IMG/VR virus record: IMGVR_UViG_3300044675_000735
Location: 1-33,749 of that record
Reading direction: 5' to 3' (one strand)
From: a virus
DNA: 33,749 bases
Positions 8,460 to 15,557 of this stretch are shown one piece after another. How positions within the stretch are numbered: position 1 is the stretch's first letter; each line of letters opens with the position of its first letter. The notes under the pieces are model-generated. The model had not been told where the DNA came from, did no database searches, and saw only the letters and a list, made by a program, of their open reading frames with translations. A program made the translations under genes and the position numbers.

Positions 8460-8864
8460 TTATCCCCTAGTCAACGCAAGTATTTTATCAATTTGGTCTT
8501 GAATTTTTTCTGTACGATTTGGCCAGTAAATGTATTCTTTTTCTGGATTCTTCATCAGATTTACAAGCAACGGAATAACTAACTGCTCTAATGATTTCAA
8601 ATTAGTTTTGACTTGCGCTTCCATCTTATCACGTTCGGCATCAAGACCTAGTTTTCCATTGTTGTACAATTCTAAAATTAAATCTAATTTATCTTCGACT
8701 CTGTTTAAAGATTCCGAAGATTGTGCAATTGATTCTCGCACGATTACAGTTTCTTGTAGTGTGTTTGGATCAACAACTCGATTAACTTCTGATTCGTCTA
8801 TTGCACTAAATCCGAAGTCATCTTCTTTTCTAAATGCTAAGTACTCTGCTGGTATTTGTCTCAT
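8460..8864 (-). CDS. Conserved coiled-coil protein downstream of gp43
   Basis: The start chosen is the ATG at 8862-8864, which overlaps the gp43 TGA as ATGA, giving 134 residues. The frame is open to 8906, but that would overlap gp43 by 45 bp. The protein begins MRQIPAEYLAFRKEDDFGF. It has a long amphipathic region (SSESLNRVEDKLDLILELY, then LKSLEQLVIPLLVNLMKN) and ends with a conserved-looking EYIYWPNRTEKIQDQIDKI. No enzyme motif is seen. Coupling to polymerase and to the membrane protein behind it suggests a conserved accessory of the replication block, but the role is unknown. Confidence 0.65.
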   Translation of the reverse strand: MRQIPAEYLAFRKEDDFGFSAIDESEVNRVVDPNTLQETVIVRESIAQSSESLNRVEDKLDLILELYNNGKLGLDAERDKMEAQVKTNLKSLEQLVIPLLVNLMKNPEKEYIYWPNRTEKIQDQIDKILALTRG

Positions 8865-11383
8865 GTGAAAAAACTTTCTAGTGATGAACCACGCTCTGGC
8901 TTCCAACCGATTGTGTTTACAATTGTTCTGAGTGGATCAAGATATGCTTTCTCAAATTGCAAATCATAATCAATGAATTTGTTGAGATTAAATTCTTTAG
9001 GCAAAACAGTCAATATAGAAAATACATTTTCTTGAACGGGATTTGGAACTTTCATATAACAGAATTTAGTTTTATCACCATCTTGGATCAATTGGTATTT
9101 CTTTGTTAGCTTATGCTTCTTAAGCAATGCGTTGAATACAATTGCGCCACGCACATGGATTGGTGTGCCTTTAGAATAAAGTTCCGAACTGCTACTGTAT
9201 TTAGTTAACTCACTAACACCTCTAGGAAATGCAATGTCTTCAAACGGCAGTGTTTTGAATTCTTGTTTGAAATCACCAACAAACTCTTGAAACTTCTGCT
9301 CATCACCATTCATTACAATCTTCAACGATTCTTTAATTTTATCACGACATGACATTGGTGTAGAAGACTTAACAGCTTCGATACCCATCATCTTTAGCTT
9401 TGGTTCTGCAAAGCGAACACCCTCTGAATCGTACACGTTTAGAATGTAGCGTTTCTTTGCAGTCCAGATGCCTTTGTTTGCAATGACTTCACGTTTCATT
9501 TGCATCTTCTGGTCGAATGCATTCATGTAGTCTGCAAGTTCTTGATAGGACTTGTCGATGAATGGTTCGAACTTTTCGATACATGCTTTGTTCACAAAAT
9601 CTACAATCGTTTCGACCTTCGTGTCTGCTTTTGAGCCGTACACCATTTTCACAAGAGGACCAAGATTGACATACACCGAGTCTGTGTCAGATGCGATAAC
9701 ATAATCAACGTCAGTGCTTTTTAGAAGTTTGTTGAGATAACCATTTAATTTAATTTCAATCCAACGAATTGCAAGTTGACCAGACAGTGTAATTGCTTCT
9801 GCTTGTCTAGTGTCAAAGAATCTGAAGTATTGATTGCCAAGCGCACCATACGCCGAGTTCAATTGCACTTTCTTTGCAAGTTGCAAGTTCTTGTACTTTG
9901 AAATCTGATTTGTTATTTCACGTTTACGTTCTTTGTCTGTTTCTTTTTCGTATGCTTTCTGTGACTCGATCATTTTCTTTTTATACAATGACCTGTCATC
10001 ATACATGCGTTGCATCATAGCAGGCAAGAAACCTTGCTTGTCACGCTTGAAGTAGTGACCATTGGCTGCCATGCAGTATTCGTCTTGTGCTTGATATTCA
10101 CCAGCAAGCAAGTTGTCGATTGTAATACTTGTGTGGCGACCATTCACGATTGTTTCTGGTGAAACATTGTACTGCATAATCAAGTGAGGATACAATGAGT
10201 TCAAGTCAAACGACACAACCCATTCATGCATGCCAACAAGTGGGTCTTTCACATAAGCACCAGCAAACTGTGTATCTTTTGATGTATGAACATTCTGTGG
10301 CACAACAATATTCTGTTCAATCAAATCATTGTGAATTAAAGTATCCCACATACGCACCTGTGTGAACACATCGTTGTAATTAACTTTAGCATCGTATGCC
10401 AGCGCCAGCGCCATGTCAATCAATTGCATCTTTGCATCAATACGATCCACAAGTTCAACGTCATGGATGTTGTATTCAATAAACTTTTGAAAGTTTGTTT
10501 TGTACAATTGATGTAGACTTTCAACTTCTGAGTAGTCTAGTTTCTTTTCACCAAGTTCAAGATATGCGATGTGATTAAGACTAAAACTTTCTTGCTGTGA
10601 GTAAGTAAACTTCTTATATAACTCAAGATAGTCAAGTGTGGCAATACCAGACAATTCATAAATCGTTTCTTTTTTGAAACTTAGAACAGTCGTTCCTCCA
10701 GGATTTTTACCCAACATTCTTTCGCTAATCATTTTCCAAGGAGACAGGCGCCTTACTGTTTCTTCGCCAAGAAGTCGTTTGATTCGATTGTGTAGATATG
10801 GAATATCAAAAAACTTAATATTCCAACCAGTCACAATGTCTGGAGATGTTTGTTCCCACATTTCGAGAAAACGCATGATGAGATTATTTTCATCACGACA
10901 CTTCGTATATGTCACATCATCACGTTCAGTAACAAAGTCACCACAGCCAAACACATAGAAGTGTCCAGAGATTTTAAATGAGATTGCAGTAATCGGTTCA
11001 CTTGCGGACTCTGGTTCTGGAAAGCCATTCTCAGATCCAACCTCAATGTCGATGTTCGCAACTTTAATTTGTGATGGATCGTAATCTAGTTTGCCTGGAT
11101 ACGTTTCGTTAATGTACACATACGGGAAGTTTGTTGAGCCATAGATTTTGAAGTTGTCAACATCTTCATACCGTTTCATAAACTCGGTAGCATCACGCAT
11201 TGTGCCTTGCGATACAGGCGCAACGAATTGTCCATCGAGTGTTCGGTACTCTGATTGTTGATTGTTTGCAGGCACATACAATACGGGATTGTATTCAACT
11301 TTATCGTTGAATCTTTTGCCGTTGCTGTAGCCACGAACAAGAATATTGTTACCGAGTTTAGAAAAGTGTGTGTAGAATTTCAT
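8861..11383 (-). CDS. 43: DNA polymerase gp43 (family B)
   Basis: This 840-residue protein is the replicative polymerase with proofreading. Exonuclease motifs are ANIDIEVGSENG (about 109-120), WNIKFFDIPYLHNR and EYNIHDVELVD. Polymerase motif A is DLNSLYPHLIMQYNVSPET, motif B is KKVQLNSAYGALGN, and motif C is IASDTDSVYVNLG. KKRYILNVYDSEG is the thumb-side KKRY motif. The last residues, SSLESFFT, look like the peptide by which T4 gp43 docks on clamp gp45. It is slightly shorter than T4 gp43 (898). Its ATG overlaps the stop of the Sm-like gene (TAATG), and RegA encoded upstream may regulate its translation, as in T4. Confidence 0.97.
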   Translation of the reverse strand: MKFYTHFSKLGNNILVRGYSNGKRFNDKVEYNPVLYVPANNQQSEYRTLDGQFVAPVSQGTMRDATEFMKRYEDVDNFKIYGSTNFPYVYINETYPGKLDYDPSQIKVANIDIEVGSENGFPEPESASEPITAISFKISGHFYVFGCGDFVTERDDVTYTKCRDENNLIMRFLEMWEQTSPDIVTGWNIKFFDIPYLHNRIKRLLGEETVRRLSPWKMISERMLGKNPGGTTVLSFKKETIYELSGIATLDYLELYKKFTYSQQESFSLNHIAYLELGEKKLDYSEVESLHQLYKTNFQKFIEYNIHDVELVDRIDAKMQLIDMALALAYDAKVNYNDVFTQVRMWDTLIHNDLIEQNIVVPQNVHTSKDTQFAGAYVKDPLVGMHEWVVSFDLNSLYPHLIMQYNVSPETIVNGRHTSITIDNLLAGEYQAQDEYCMAANGHYFKRDKQGFLPAMMQRMYDDRSLYKKKMIESQKAYEKETDKERKREITNQISKYKNLQLAKKVQLNSAYGALGNQYFRFFDTRQAEAITLSGQLAIRWIEIKLNGYLNKLLKSTDVDYVIASDTDSVYVNLGPLVKMVYGSKADTKVETIVDFVNKACIEKFEPFIDKSYQELADYMNAFDQKMQMKREVIANKGIWTAKKRYILNVYDSEGVRFAEPKLKMMGIEAVKSSTPMSCRDKIKESLKIVMNGDEQKFQEFVGDFKQEFKTLPFEDIAFPRGVSELTKYSSSSELYSKGTPIHVRGAIVFNALLKKHKLTKKYQLIQDGDKTKFCYMKVPNPVQENVFSILTVLPKEFNLNKFIDYDLQFEKAYLDPLRTIVNTIGWKPERGSSLESFFT

Positions 11384-11685
11384 TAAGTTATAATTTTAGA
11401 TTGTGTCGGAACAACGATGCCCGAACCATAAATCTCATTATACTTGTTTTTTATCTCTTGTGCAACTGTTACGTCATATAATACATGGGTAACTTTCAAT
11501 TGCACGACTTTTTGTTCGGAGAAAATTAAGAGTGGTTGCATCTGTAGCGATGCTTTACCTTGAGCATTCATAGCGATACCGAGAACACAAGGATTCTCAA
11601 CCCGATATGTGTCAGGAGTTTCTTCTACAATGTCACCGACAATTTCTTCACCAGACAATAGTTTTAAAATTCTTAAGTTTGCCAT
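11383..11685 (-). CDS. Small Sm-like-fold phage protein, coupled to gp43
   Basis: This 100-residue protein starts MANLRILKLLSGEEIVGDIVEE, a pattern of strongly bent beta strands like the Sm1 motif (L-x-G-x-x-hydrophobic-x-G-x-hydrophobic). The rest is predicted strands, with a short helical C-terminus. A second copy of the family lies at 30417-30809 (VLKLTNGDTLIGNIVEE). The stop codon overlaps the gp43 start (TAATG), so its translation is tied to polymerase synthesis. RNA binding is suggested by the fold only. No promoter is seen between it and the terminator just upstream, so it depends on read-through. Confidence 0.7.
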   Translation of the reverse strand: MANLRILKLLSGEEIVGDIVEETPDTYRVENPCVLGIAMNAQGKASLQMQPLLIFSEQKVVQLKVTHVLYDVTVAQEIKNKYNEIYGSGIVVPTQSKIIT

Positions 11686-11700
11686 TTTATACCTTCATAA

Positions 11701-11727
11701 TTAAAATGGGGACATTGCGTCCCCATT
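11701..11727 (-). terminator. Intrinsic terminator after the Hsp20 unit
   Basis: A perfect 9-bp stem (11705-11713 with 11719-11727, arms AATGGGGAC/GTCCCCATT) with a 5-nt loop is followed on the minus strand by TTTTAATT. It separates the Hsp20 unit from the Sm-like/gp43 unit, but must leak for gp43 to be made from upstream. Confidence 0.75.
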
Positions 11728-11731
11728 GGTG

Positions 11732-11815
11732 TTATTTAAAACGCTCTGCTTTATGTTTTTTTATTTCTTGAATAGATTCAAGTAATGCCATAAAGAATTG
11801 TTTCACTGATTTCAT
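11732..11815 (-). CDS. 27-residue miniprotein coupled to Hsp20
   Basis: A short frame missed by usual length limits runs from the ATG at 11813-11815, which overlaps the Hsp20 TGA as ATGA, to a TAA at 11732-11734, just before the terminator hairpin. The peptide is basic and amphipathic (MKSVKQFFMALLESIQ at its start, then a Lys-rich tail). A GAGG sequence lies about 10 nt upstream. Position, overlap and the terminator right behind it support a real gene. The function is unknown; it could be a small Hsp20 or membrane partner. Confidence 0.5.
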   Translation of the reverse strand: MKSVKQFFMALLESIQEIKKHKAERFK

Positions 11816-12315
11816 AACGTGTCATCCTCAGTTAAGAATTGCTTAGATGATTTTTTAGTTTTAGATTCAGCATCCTTAACTTCAATCTTCTTAGGCTTCT
11901 TATGTTCTGGAATGATTCGCTCCAAAGCAATCTTCAACATACCATTAATCAAAGCGGCATCTTGAATTTCGATTTGGTCATCAAGTGCAAACGTGCGAGT
12001 GAATGCACGATTAGCAATACCTCTGAACAAGAAATTGTCTCCATCATCTTTTGTATTACCAGCAACAATTAGTTTGTTGTCTTCAAATGTAATATCAATT
12101 TCTTGCTTACCAAAACCAGCAACCGCAATTTCAATGACGTAGGTATTGTCACCAGTCTTGCGAATGTTGTAAGGTGGGTAGTTAGGAATATTCTTAGTCA
12201 CATCATCATGTATTTTTGCTAGTCGATTGAATTGCTCATCGAAGCCAACAAAGAATTTATCAAAGTCTTTGAGTCCTGCACCGCCAAAGATAGCGGGAAT
12301 TGGTGTGTGTCCCAT
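11812..12315 (-). CDS. Small heat-shock protein (Hsp20/alpha-crystallin)
   Basis: The start chosen is the ATG at 12313-12315, with a strong AGGAG site, giving 167 residues beginning MGHTPIPAIFGGAG. The frame opens further upstream, but that part overlaps the previous gene and is not Hsp20-like. Residues about 55-140 form the alpha-crystallin domain (YNIRKTGDNTYVIEIAVAGF, VAGNTKDD, IANRAFTRTFAL, NGMLKIALERIIPE). The tail is basic. Hsp20 proteins hold unfolded proteins; many T4-like phages of cyanobacteria and other aquatic bacteria carry one, perhaps to help virion assembly. The late promoter at 12713-12720 could drive it through the RNA leader. Confidence 0.93.
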   Translation of the reverse strand: MGHTPIPAIFGGAGLKDFDKFFVGFDEQFNRLAKIHDDVTKNIPNYPPYNIRKTGDNTYVIEIAVAGFGKQEIDITFEDNKLIVAGNTKDDGDNFLFRGIANRAFTRTFALDDQIEIQDAALINGMLKIALERIIPEHKKPKKIEVKDAESKTKKSSKQFLTEDDTL

Positions 12316-12328
12316 ATTATATCTCCTC

Positions 12329-12556
12329 TTACTTATTCTTTGAAAACGCTTTTTTAGCGTCAAAAGTATATGCAGACATGCCAAGAGTTGTAAAAAACTT
12401 ATTGACTTCTACTGCAACGGCTTTTGCGTAAAGTGTTTGCGCTTCAATGAATGTGTTAAGGGGTTTTGCAAGTTCTTCATTCTTGACGAATGTTTTGACG
12501 AATTGCGTTTTTGTGCCTTGAAAAGTATCGATAGCACTATTGATGTTATGTAACAT
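12329..12556 (-). CDS. Small helical protein, faintly phasin-like
   Basis: This 75-residue protein has a strong AGGAGA site before its ATG. The sequence is helical and amphipathic, with KNEELAKPLNTFIEAQTLYAKAV in the middle. This recalls the repeats of bacterial phasins (granule-coating proteins), but the match is weak and I do not assign it. It lies between the structured RNA with its terminator and the Hsp20 gene, so its expression depends on read-through of that terminator. If the RNA is a regulator, this gene and Hsp20 are its targets. Confidence 0.55.
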   Translation of the reverse strand: MLHNINSAIDTFQGTKTQFVKTFVKNEELAKPLNTFIEAQTLYAKAVAVEVNKFFTTLGMSAYTFDAKKAFSKNK

Positions 12557-12578
12557 AGTTTCTCCTATTAAGCGAGTT

Positions 12579-12610
12579 AAAAATAAAATTTGATACCCCG
12601 AAGGCGTATC
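12579..12610 (-). terminator. Intrinsic terminator at the end of the structured leader RNA
   Basis: On the minus strand a hairpin (12592-12610) has a 7-bp stem with one bulged G and a c(UUCG)g tetraloop. AAATTTTATTTTT follows (12579-12591). The 5' strand of this stem can instead pair with the start of the leader. Confidence 0.7.
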
Positions 12611-12710
12611 ATTAATCCTGCTTACTGGCTACAGGGGTACCATATCGTTGTACCAGCTTTAGACGCTCCTAAGGTAGAAGAGCCATTTACGTTCCCATCC
12701 CTGAGATACG
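12579..12710 (-). ncRNA. Candidate structured RNA (late-promoter leader or small RNA)
   Basis: This 130-nt stretch holds no gene but folds well on the minus strand. Helix A is 12678-12683 with 12665-12670 (6 bp, 7-nt loop). Helix B is 12649-12657 with 12624-12633 (9 bp, one bulge, 15-nt loop). A closing helix P1 joins 12705-12710 to 12605-12610 (6 bp). The 3' strand of P1 is also the 5' strand of the terminator hairpin, so the two are mutually exclusive, as in transcriptional riboswitches. A late promoter box lies immediately upstream. If transcription starts near 12707, P1 is trimmed, so full P1 forms best in read-through transcripts. I recognise no known RNA family. Confidence 0.55.
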
Positions 12711-12712
12711 TT

Positions 12713-12720
12713 TATTTATA
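12713..12720 (-). promoter_or_regulatory. T4-type late promoter (TATAAATA) before the structured RNA
   Basis: An exact TATAAATA box on the minus strand lies between the winged-helix gene and the structured RNA. Expected start of transcription is near 12707. It would make the RNA and, by read-through, the small helical protein and Hsp20 late in infection. Confidence 0.8.
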
Positions 12721-12725
12721 ACAGA

Positions 12726-12953
12726 TTAAGCCTGTCCAACCATTCTGCGTGAAACAAAATATGTTGTGTTACCTTCTTTGTTCATGTCTTTACGAATCTT
12801 GAATCCAGACTGACGCAAGTCGCTGATACGTGCCCGAAGGTTTTTGATGCCAAACAAAGACTTTGCTTGTGGTGCAGAGATTCCACGACCAGTACCACGC
12901 AAGTACGTTACCAAGAGTTCTGTCTGTGTTTTGCTAGAATTTACAAATGCCAT
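12726..12953 (-). CDS. Small winged-helix DNA-binding protein
   Basis: This 75-residue basic protein shows a helix-turn-helix with wing. The first helix is TQTELLVTYLRGTG. ISAPQAKSLFGIKNLRARISDLRQSG forms the turn and recognition helix, and FKIRKDMNKEGNTTYFVS is the wing hairpin. The whole protein is this one domain, so it is probably a DNA- or RNA-binding regulator acting as a dimer. It follows the signal peptide gene and can be expressed from the strong promoter at 13274-13302. A GAGG site precedes the ATG. The target is unknown. Confidence 0.75.
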   Translation of the reverse strand: MAFVNSSKTQTELLVTYLRGTGRGISAPQAKSLFGIKNLRARISDLRQSGFKIRKDMNKEGNTTYFVSRRMVGQA

Positions 12954-12993
12954 TTTAAATACCTCATCAATTAATGATAAAAATTACTAAGAA

Positions 12994-13245
12994 TTATTTC
13001 TTAGCTTCTGGTTTAGCTTCAGCTTTTTTAGCTTCTGCTTTTTTAGCCTCTGCACGTTCGGCTTTCTCTTTTGGAGTAATCACTTTAGGACGTGGTTTCT
13101 CTTTAGAGTCTGCCGCTGGTGCAGGTGCTGGTGCTGTTGTTGCAGGTTTGTCAGCAGGTTTCTTTTCTGCTGGTTTGTCTGCCGCAACGGCAACTAGGGA
13201 GAGAGCAGTCAATGCAACTGCTGTCAATGTTCTGATAGATTTCAT
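12994..13245 (-). CDS. Exported Lys/Ala/Pro-rich repeat protein
   Basis: The start chosen is the ATG at 13243-13245 (83 residues), because it begins a textbook Sec signal peptide: MKSIRTLTAVALTALSLVAVA with likely cleavage after AVA at residue 21. The frame runs further upstream, but that part crosses the promoter. The mature part is low complexity: DKPAEKKPADKP, a run of alternating Ala-Pro, then KAEAKKAEAKKAEAK at the end. It is predicted to be periplasmic and very basic. A perfect consensus sigma70 promoter drives it with a 22-nt leader. Its composition resembles small host-type periplasmic proteins, so it may have been acquired from a host. Confidence 0.75.
   Translation of the reverse strand: MKSIRTLTAVALTALSLVAVAADKPAEKKPADKPATTAPAPAPAADSKEKPRPKVITPKEKAERAEAKKAEAKKAEAKPEAKK
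13003..13058. repeat. Short tandem repeat coding KAEAK units
   Basis: Near-identical 15-18 bp units (plus strand AGCTTCTGCTTTTTT) are repeated about three times and encode the C-terminal KAEAK motifs of the exported protein. Such tracts can change copy number by slippage. Confidence 0.6.
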
Positions 13246-13273
13246 AGAGTTTCCAATCTTGTTTTGAGATGTT

Positions 13274-13302
13274 ATTATATCATACCAAATGCTGTTTGTC
13301 AA
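13274..13302 (-). promoter_or_regulatory. Perfect-consensus sigma70 promoter
   Basis: The minus strand reads TTGACA (13297-13302), a 17-bp spacer, and TATAAT (13274-13279), with an extended -10 TGA immediately before it. The regA stop codon (13299-13301) lies inside the -35 box. It directs transcription into the exported-protein and winged-helix genes. Confidence 0.92.
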
Positions 13303-13715
13303 GCAATGTCTTCTCTTCTTTTATTTCCAATATTATATTTAGCGGTAAGTAACCATTCATTCTTTTCTTTGTACGATATGATTTTGATTTGAGATAATGG
13401 CGCAATCGGTTGTTCAACATTCGATGCGGCAGGTACAACTTCAATCAGACCCCACTCAGCTAATAGCTTTGCAATGGTATTACGTCTTGCTAAATCATTC
13501 TCTTCAAAGTCTGTTGGTTTGCCATCTAATGCAAATAACTCTTTAAAGTGTACGATATAATATTTACCTTTTTTATGTAAAATGTGACACGATTGATATA
13601 GAGTTTTATCTTTTCTAGATGCTACTCCAATTCTTGTCAAAGTTTCTTTTACTTTTAAAAAATCGTCTTCTTGTTTTAATTTGACTTCAAGCAAGTCTTC
13701 AATGTTCACCGCCAT
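13299..13715 (-). CDS. regA: RegA translational repressor
   Basis: This 138-residue protein matches T4 RegA closely (KQEDDFLKVKETLTRIGVAS, TLYQSCHILHKKGKYYIVHF, WLLTAKYNIGNK). RegA binds the start region of early phage mRNAs and blocks ribosome loading, including those of 44, 45 and regA itself in T4. It is 16 residues longer than T4 RegA (122), with an extended N-terminus and an insertion near AASNVEQPIAPL. It overlaps gp62 by 17 bp. The order 45-44-62-regA is that of T4, except that gp43 lies 1.9 kb further down. Confidence 0.95.
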   Translation of the reverse strand: MAVNIEDLLEVKLKQEDDFLKVKETLTRIGVASRKDKTLYQSCHILHKKGKYYIVHFKELFALDGKPTDFEENDLARRNTIAKLLAEWGLIEVVPAASNVEQPIAPLSQIKIISYKEKNEWLLTAKYNIGNKRREDIA

Positions 13716-14118
13716 TCTTTTTCTCCTTGGACTTCACGCCACCTTTTTGTATTTTTTGTTTCATCATATCAAGTTGTTCGGAAGTTATGAGATTTTGTAC
13801 CTGTTTAGCTTTGGCATAACTGTAGCCAAAATATTCAGAAATCACATTAATGTCTTCAACAACTTCATTTTTGAACCACTTGCTAAAACGTTTTCGTGGT
13901 CTAATGGTATTTAGTAAATACAAAAATTGAGGCTTGTTGTCAAGCAGATGGCGAAGGTTCATCTCATTTGAATAGAGAATGGTGTCAGAAAAGTAAGAAA
14001 GTCCTTTATTAACGATGTACGCATTGTACGTTTTTTCGGCTAGTTCATCATTGTCGGTGCCAATCATCAAATTTTCTTTTGATTGATTGATAGCGTTTAA
14101 GTATTCGAATGGTGTCAT
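13699..14118 (-). CDS. 62: Clamp-loader small subunit gp62
   Basis: This 139-residue protein matches T4 gp62. FEYLNAINQSKENLM is the conserved opening, followed by YNAYIVNKGLSYFSDTILYSNEMN and IRPRKRFSKWFK. It binds the gp44 tetramer to form the loader that places clamp gp45 on DNA. It is shorter than T4 gp62 (187) and ends with a basic tail (GGVKSKEKKNGG). A nuclease-like gene separates it from gp44, although the two subunits act as one complex and are adjacent in T4. Confidence 0.9.
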   Translation of the reverse strand: MTPFEYLNAINQSKENLMIGTDNDELAEKTYNAYIVNKGLSYFSDTILYSNEMNLRHLLDNKPQFLYLLNTIRPRKRFSKWFKNEVVEDINVISEYFGYSYAKAKQVQNLITSEQLDMMKQKIQKGGVKSKEKKNGGEH

Positions 14119-14119
14119 A

Positions 14120-14593
14120 TTAGTACTTTGATGTAGTGTACTTCATCATTTCATTAATGACAGAATCTTCAACTTTAAAAATTGGAATTACTGCGTCTTG
14201 TTCAATAGGCACTAATACCATTTCATCGATCCATCCATTTGATCGTGTGATGTTTCTAACTTTACATTTGAAATTGTTTTCAATGCGAAAGAGCCAACCA
14301 CTCCATCTATAATCATATTTGGGTGCAGGAATAGTAACGAAATAAAATTCATCAACGCTTCTACATTTTGTCAATTGACTTTTCTTGAATGCAATTGCAC
14401 CTTCAGTGATAAATGGTGTGCCGACTTTGACTTCAACAGTCTTACCATCAGCTATCAAATCTTTTTCAGAATCAAAGTTGTCTAATGAAAATTCAACTTT
14501 TCGGTTTTTAGCAAGATAGTTACCTACATATTTCTCGCCAATCTTACCTAGAATTTCAATTTTCTGTTCTCTTGTTAAAACAGTTTTCATCAT
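14120..14593 (-). CDS. PD-(D/E)XK nuclease-like protein between gp44 and gp62
   Basis: This 157-residue protein has the layout of a small restriction-fold nuclease: KIGEKYVGNYLAKN (a helix with E20), then DLIADGKTVEVKVGTP with D45 and the E54-V-K56 triad on the second strand. ITEGAIAFKKSQL follows, similar to the conserved Gln/Lys helix of such folds. Residues 85-115 include a Trp-rich strand pair (YDYRWSGWLFRI). It is called on motif pattern; no family name is recognised. Its ATG overlaps the gp44 TGA and it ends 1 bp before gp62, so it is embedded in the clamp-loader operon. It may be a structure-specific or Holliday-junction type nuclease, but this is inference. Confidence 0.75.
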   Translation of the reverse strand: MMKTVLTREQKIEILGKIGEKYVGNYLAKNRKVEFSLDNFDSEKDLIADGKTVEVKVGTPFITEGAIAFKKSQLTKCRSVDEFYFVTIPAPKYDYRWSGWLFRIENNFKCKVRNITRSNGWIDEMVLVPIEQDAVIPIFKVEDSVINEMMKYTTSKY

Positions 14594-15528
14594 TTAAACT
14601 CACAATCAACCATCACCTCAGTCAAGAAAGCGACAAAATTAATTTCTTGGTCGACAACAAATGCAGACTTGTATTGATAATCAGCAAGCAATAGAACCAT
14701 ACGTGGAACAGAATCAGGCTTCAAGCATTCATTGCTGTTCTCGAAAATTCGTCTGAACAAAACAGATGGCTCGTTATCTAGGTTTTCTGCAACCCACTTA
14801 CGCATACCCGTGAAGTCTTTTGCTTTCAATCTTTCGACTAATGACTTGAAATTGTCACTTGAGATATTTGCAAGAATTCCAGTATCAATCTTACCTGTAG
14901 CAGAGTAGCGTTGAAGTTCATTCAACACCCTGCGCCAATCAGGAAAGTGTTTCATAATCAACTCAGCAACAACCTTCTCTTCAAACTCTACGTTTTCTTT
15001 TTCAAGAATGCCAGTCATACGTTTCATAAAACGACCAGCAAGTTTTGGCTTGTCTGACGAATTTATTTTAAAATGTACAACGGAGCATCTACTGTGGAGA
15101 GGGGCGATGATACGATTAAGAAAGTTGCAAGTAAGGATAAAACCACAATTAGCAGAAAACTCTTCCATGAAGTTCCGTAATGCGGGTTGAGTAGATTGAG
15201 GATTAAGGTAATCAGCCTCGTCAAGTATGACATATTTTCGACCGCCTGAAAATGATACAGTTGAGGCAAAGTTTTTAATTTCATTGCGTAGTGTATCGAT
15301 GTTGCCATTCATCGATCCGTTAATTACAATGTAAGTACATCCAAGTTCTTCAAGCATAGCCTTGGCGATAGTAGTTTTACCAACACCAGGGCCGCCTGTA
15401 AGAATTAGATTGGGAACGTTTTTCTGGTCAACAAATTGTTGAAACGTTGTTTTCAAATCTGTCGGAAGAATTGTGTCTTCGACAGTTTTTGGTCGATACT
15501 TCTCGACCCACAAAAAATCTTGTAGCAT
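14590..15528 (-). CDS. 44: Clamp-loader large subunit gp44 (AAA+)
   Basis: This 312-residue AAA+ ATPase closely follows T4 gp44 (319 residues). The N-terminal WVEKYRPKTVEDTILP is diagnostic. Walker A is GGPGVGKT (45-52), Walker B VILDEADYL with NPQSTQPALRNFMEE after it, sensor 1 LTCNF, and the arginine finger SRC in LHSRCSVVHF. The gp44 tetramer with gp62 opens clamp gp45 using ATP. It has its own sigma70-like promoter with an overlapping inverted repeat (15558-15586) and a GAGGTGA site. This allows expression apart from gp45. Confidence 0.96.
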   Translation of the reverse strand: MLQDFLWVEKYRPKTVEDTILPTDLKTTFQQFVDQKNVPNLILTGGPGVGKTTIAKAMLEELGCTYIVINGSMNGNIDTLRNEIKNFASTVSFSGGRKYVILDEADYLNPQSTQPALRNFMEEFSANCGFILTCNFLNRIIAPLHSRCSVVHFKINSSDKPKLAGRFMKRMTGILEKENVEFEEKVVAELIMKHFPDWRRVLNELQRYSATGKIDTGILANISSDNFKSLVERLKAKDFTGMRKWVAENLDNEPSVLFRRIFENSNECLKPDSVPRMVLLLADYQYKSAFVVDQEINFVAFLTEVMVDCEFK

Positions 15529-15557
15529 GTGTTCACCTCATCATAACATAATAATAT

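Noticed and set aside
12667-12677. TCCTAAGGTAG on the plus strand, as in 23S rRNA and intron-homing sites
   Set aside because: Only 11 bases match, with no flanking rRNA similarity; treated as chance.
12605-12710. A tRNA or tRNA-like gene in the structured leader
   Set aside because: One hairpin has a 7-nt loop, but there is no T-arm GTTCRA sequence, no acceptor stem and no CCA-side pairing of tRNA type.
12974-13267. 97-residue plus-strand frame rich in Ala/Ser/Phe
   Set aside because: It is the reverse reading of the low-complexity exported protein, which has a promoter, ribosome site and signal peptide.
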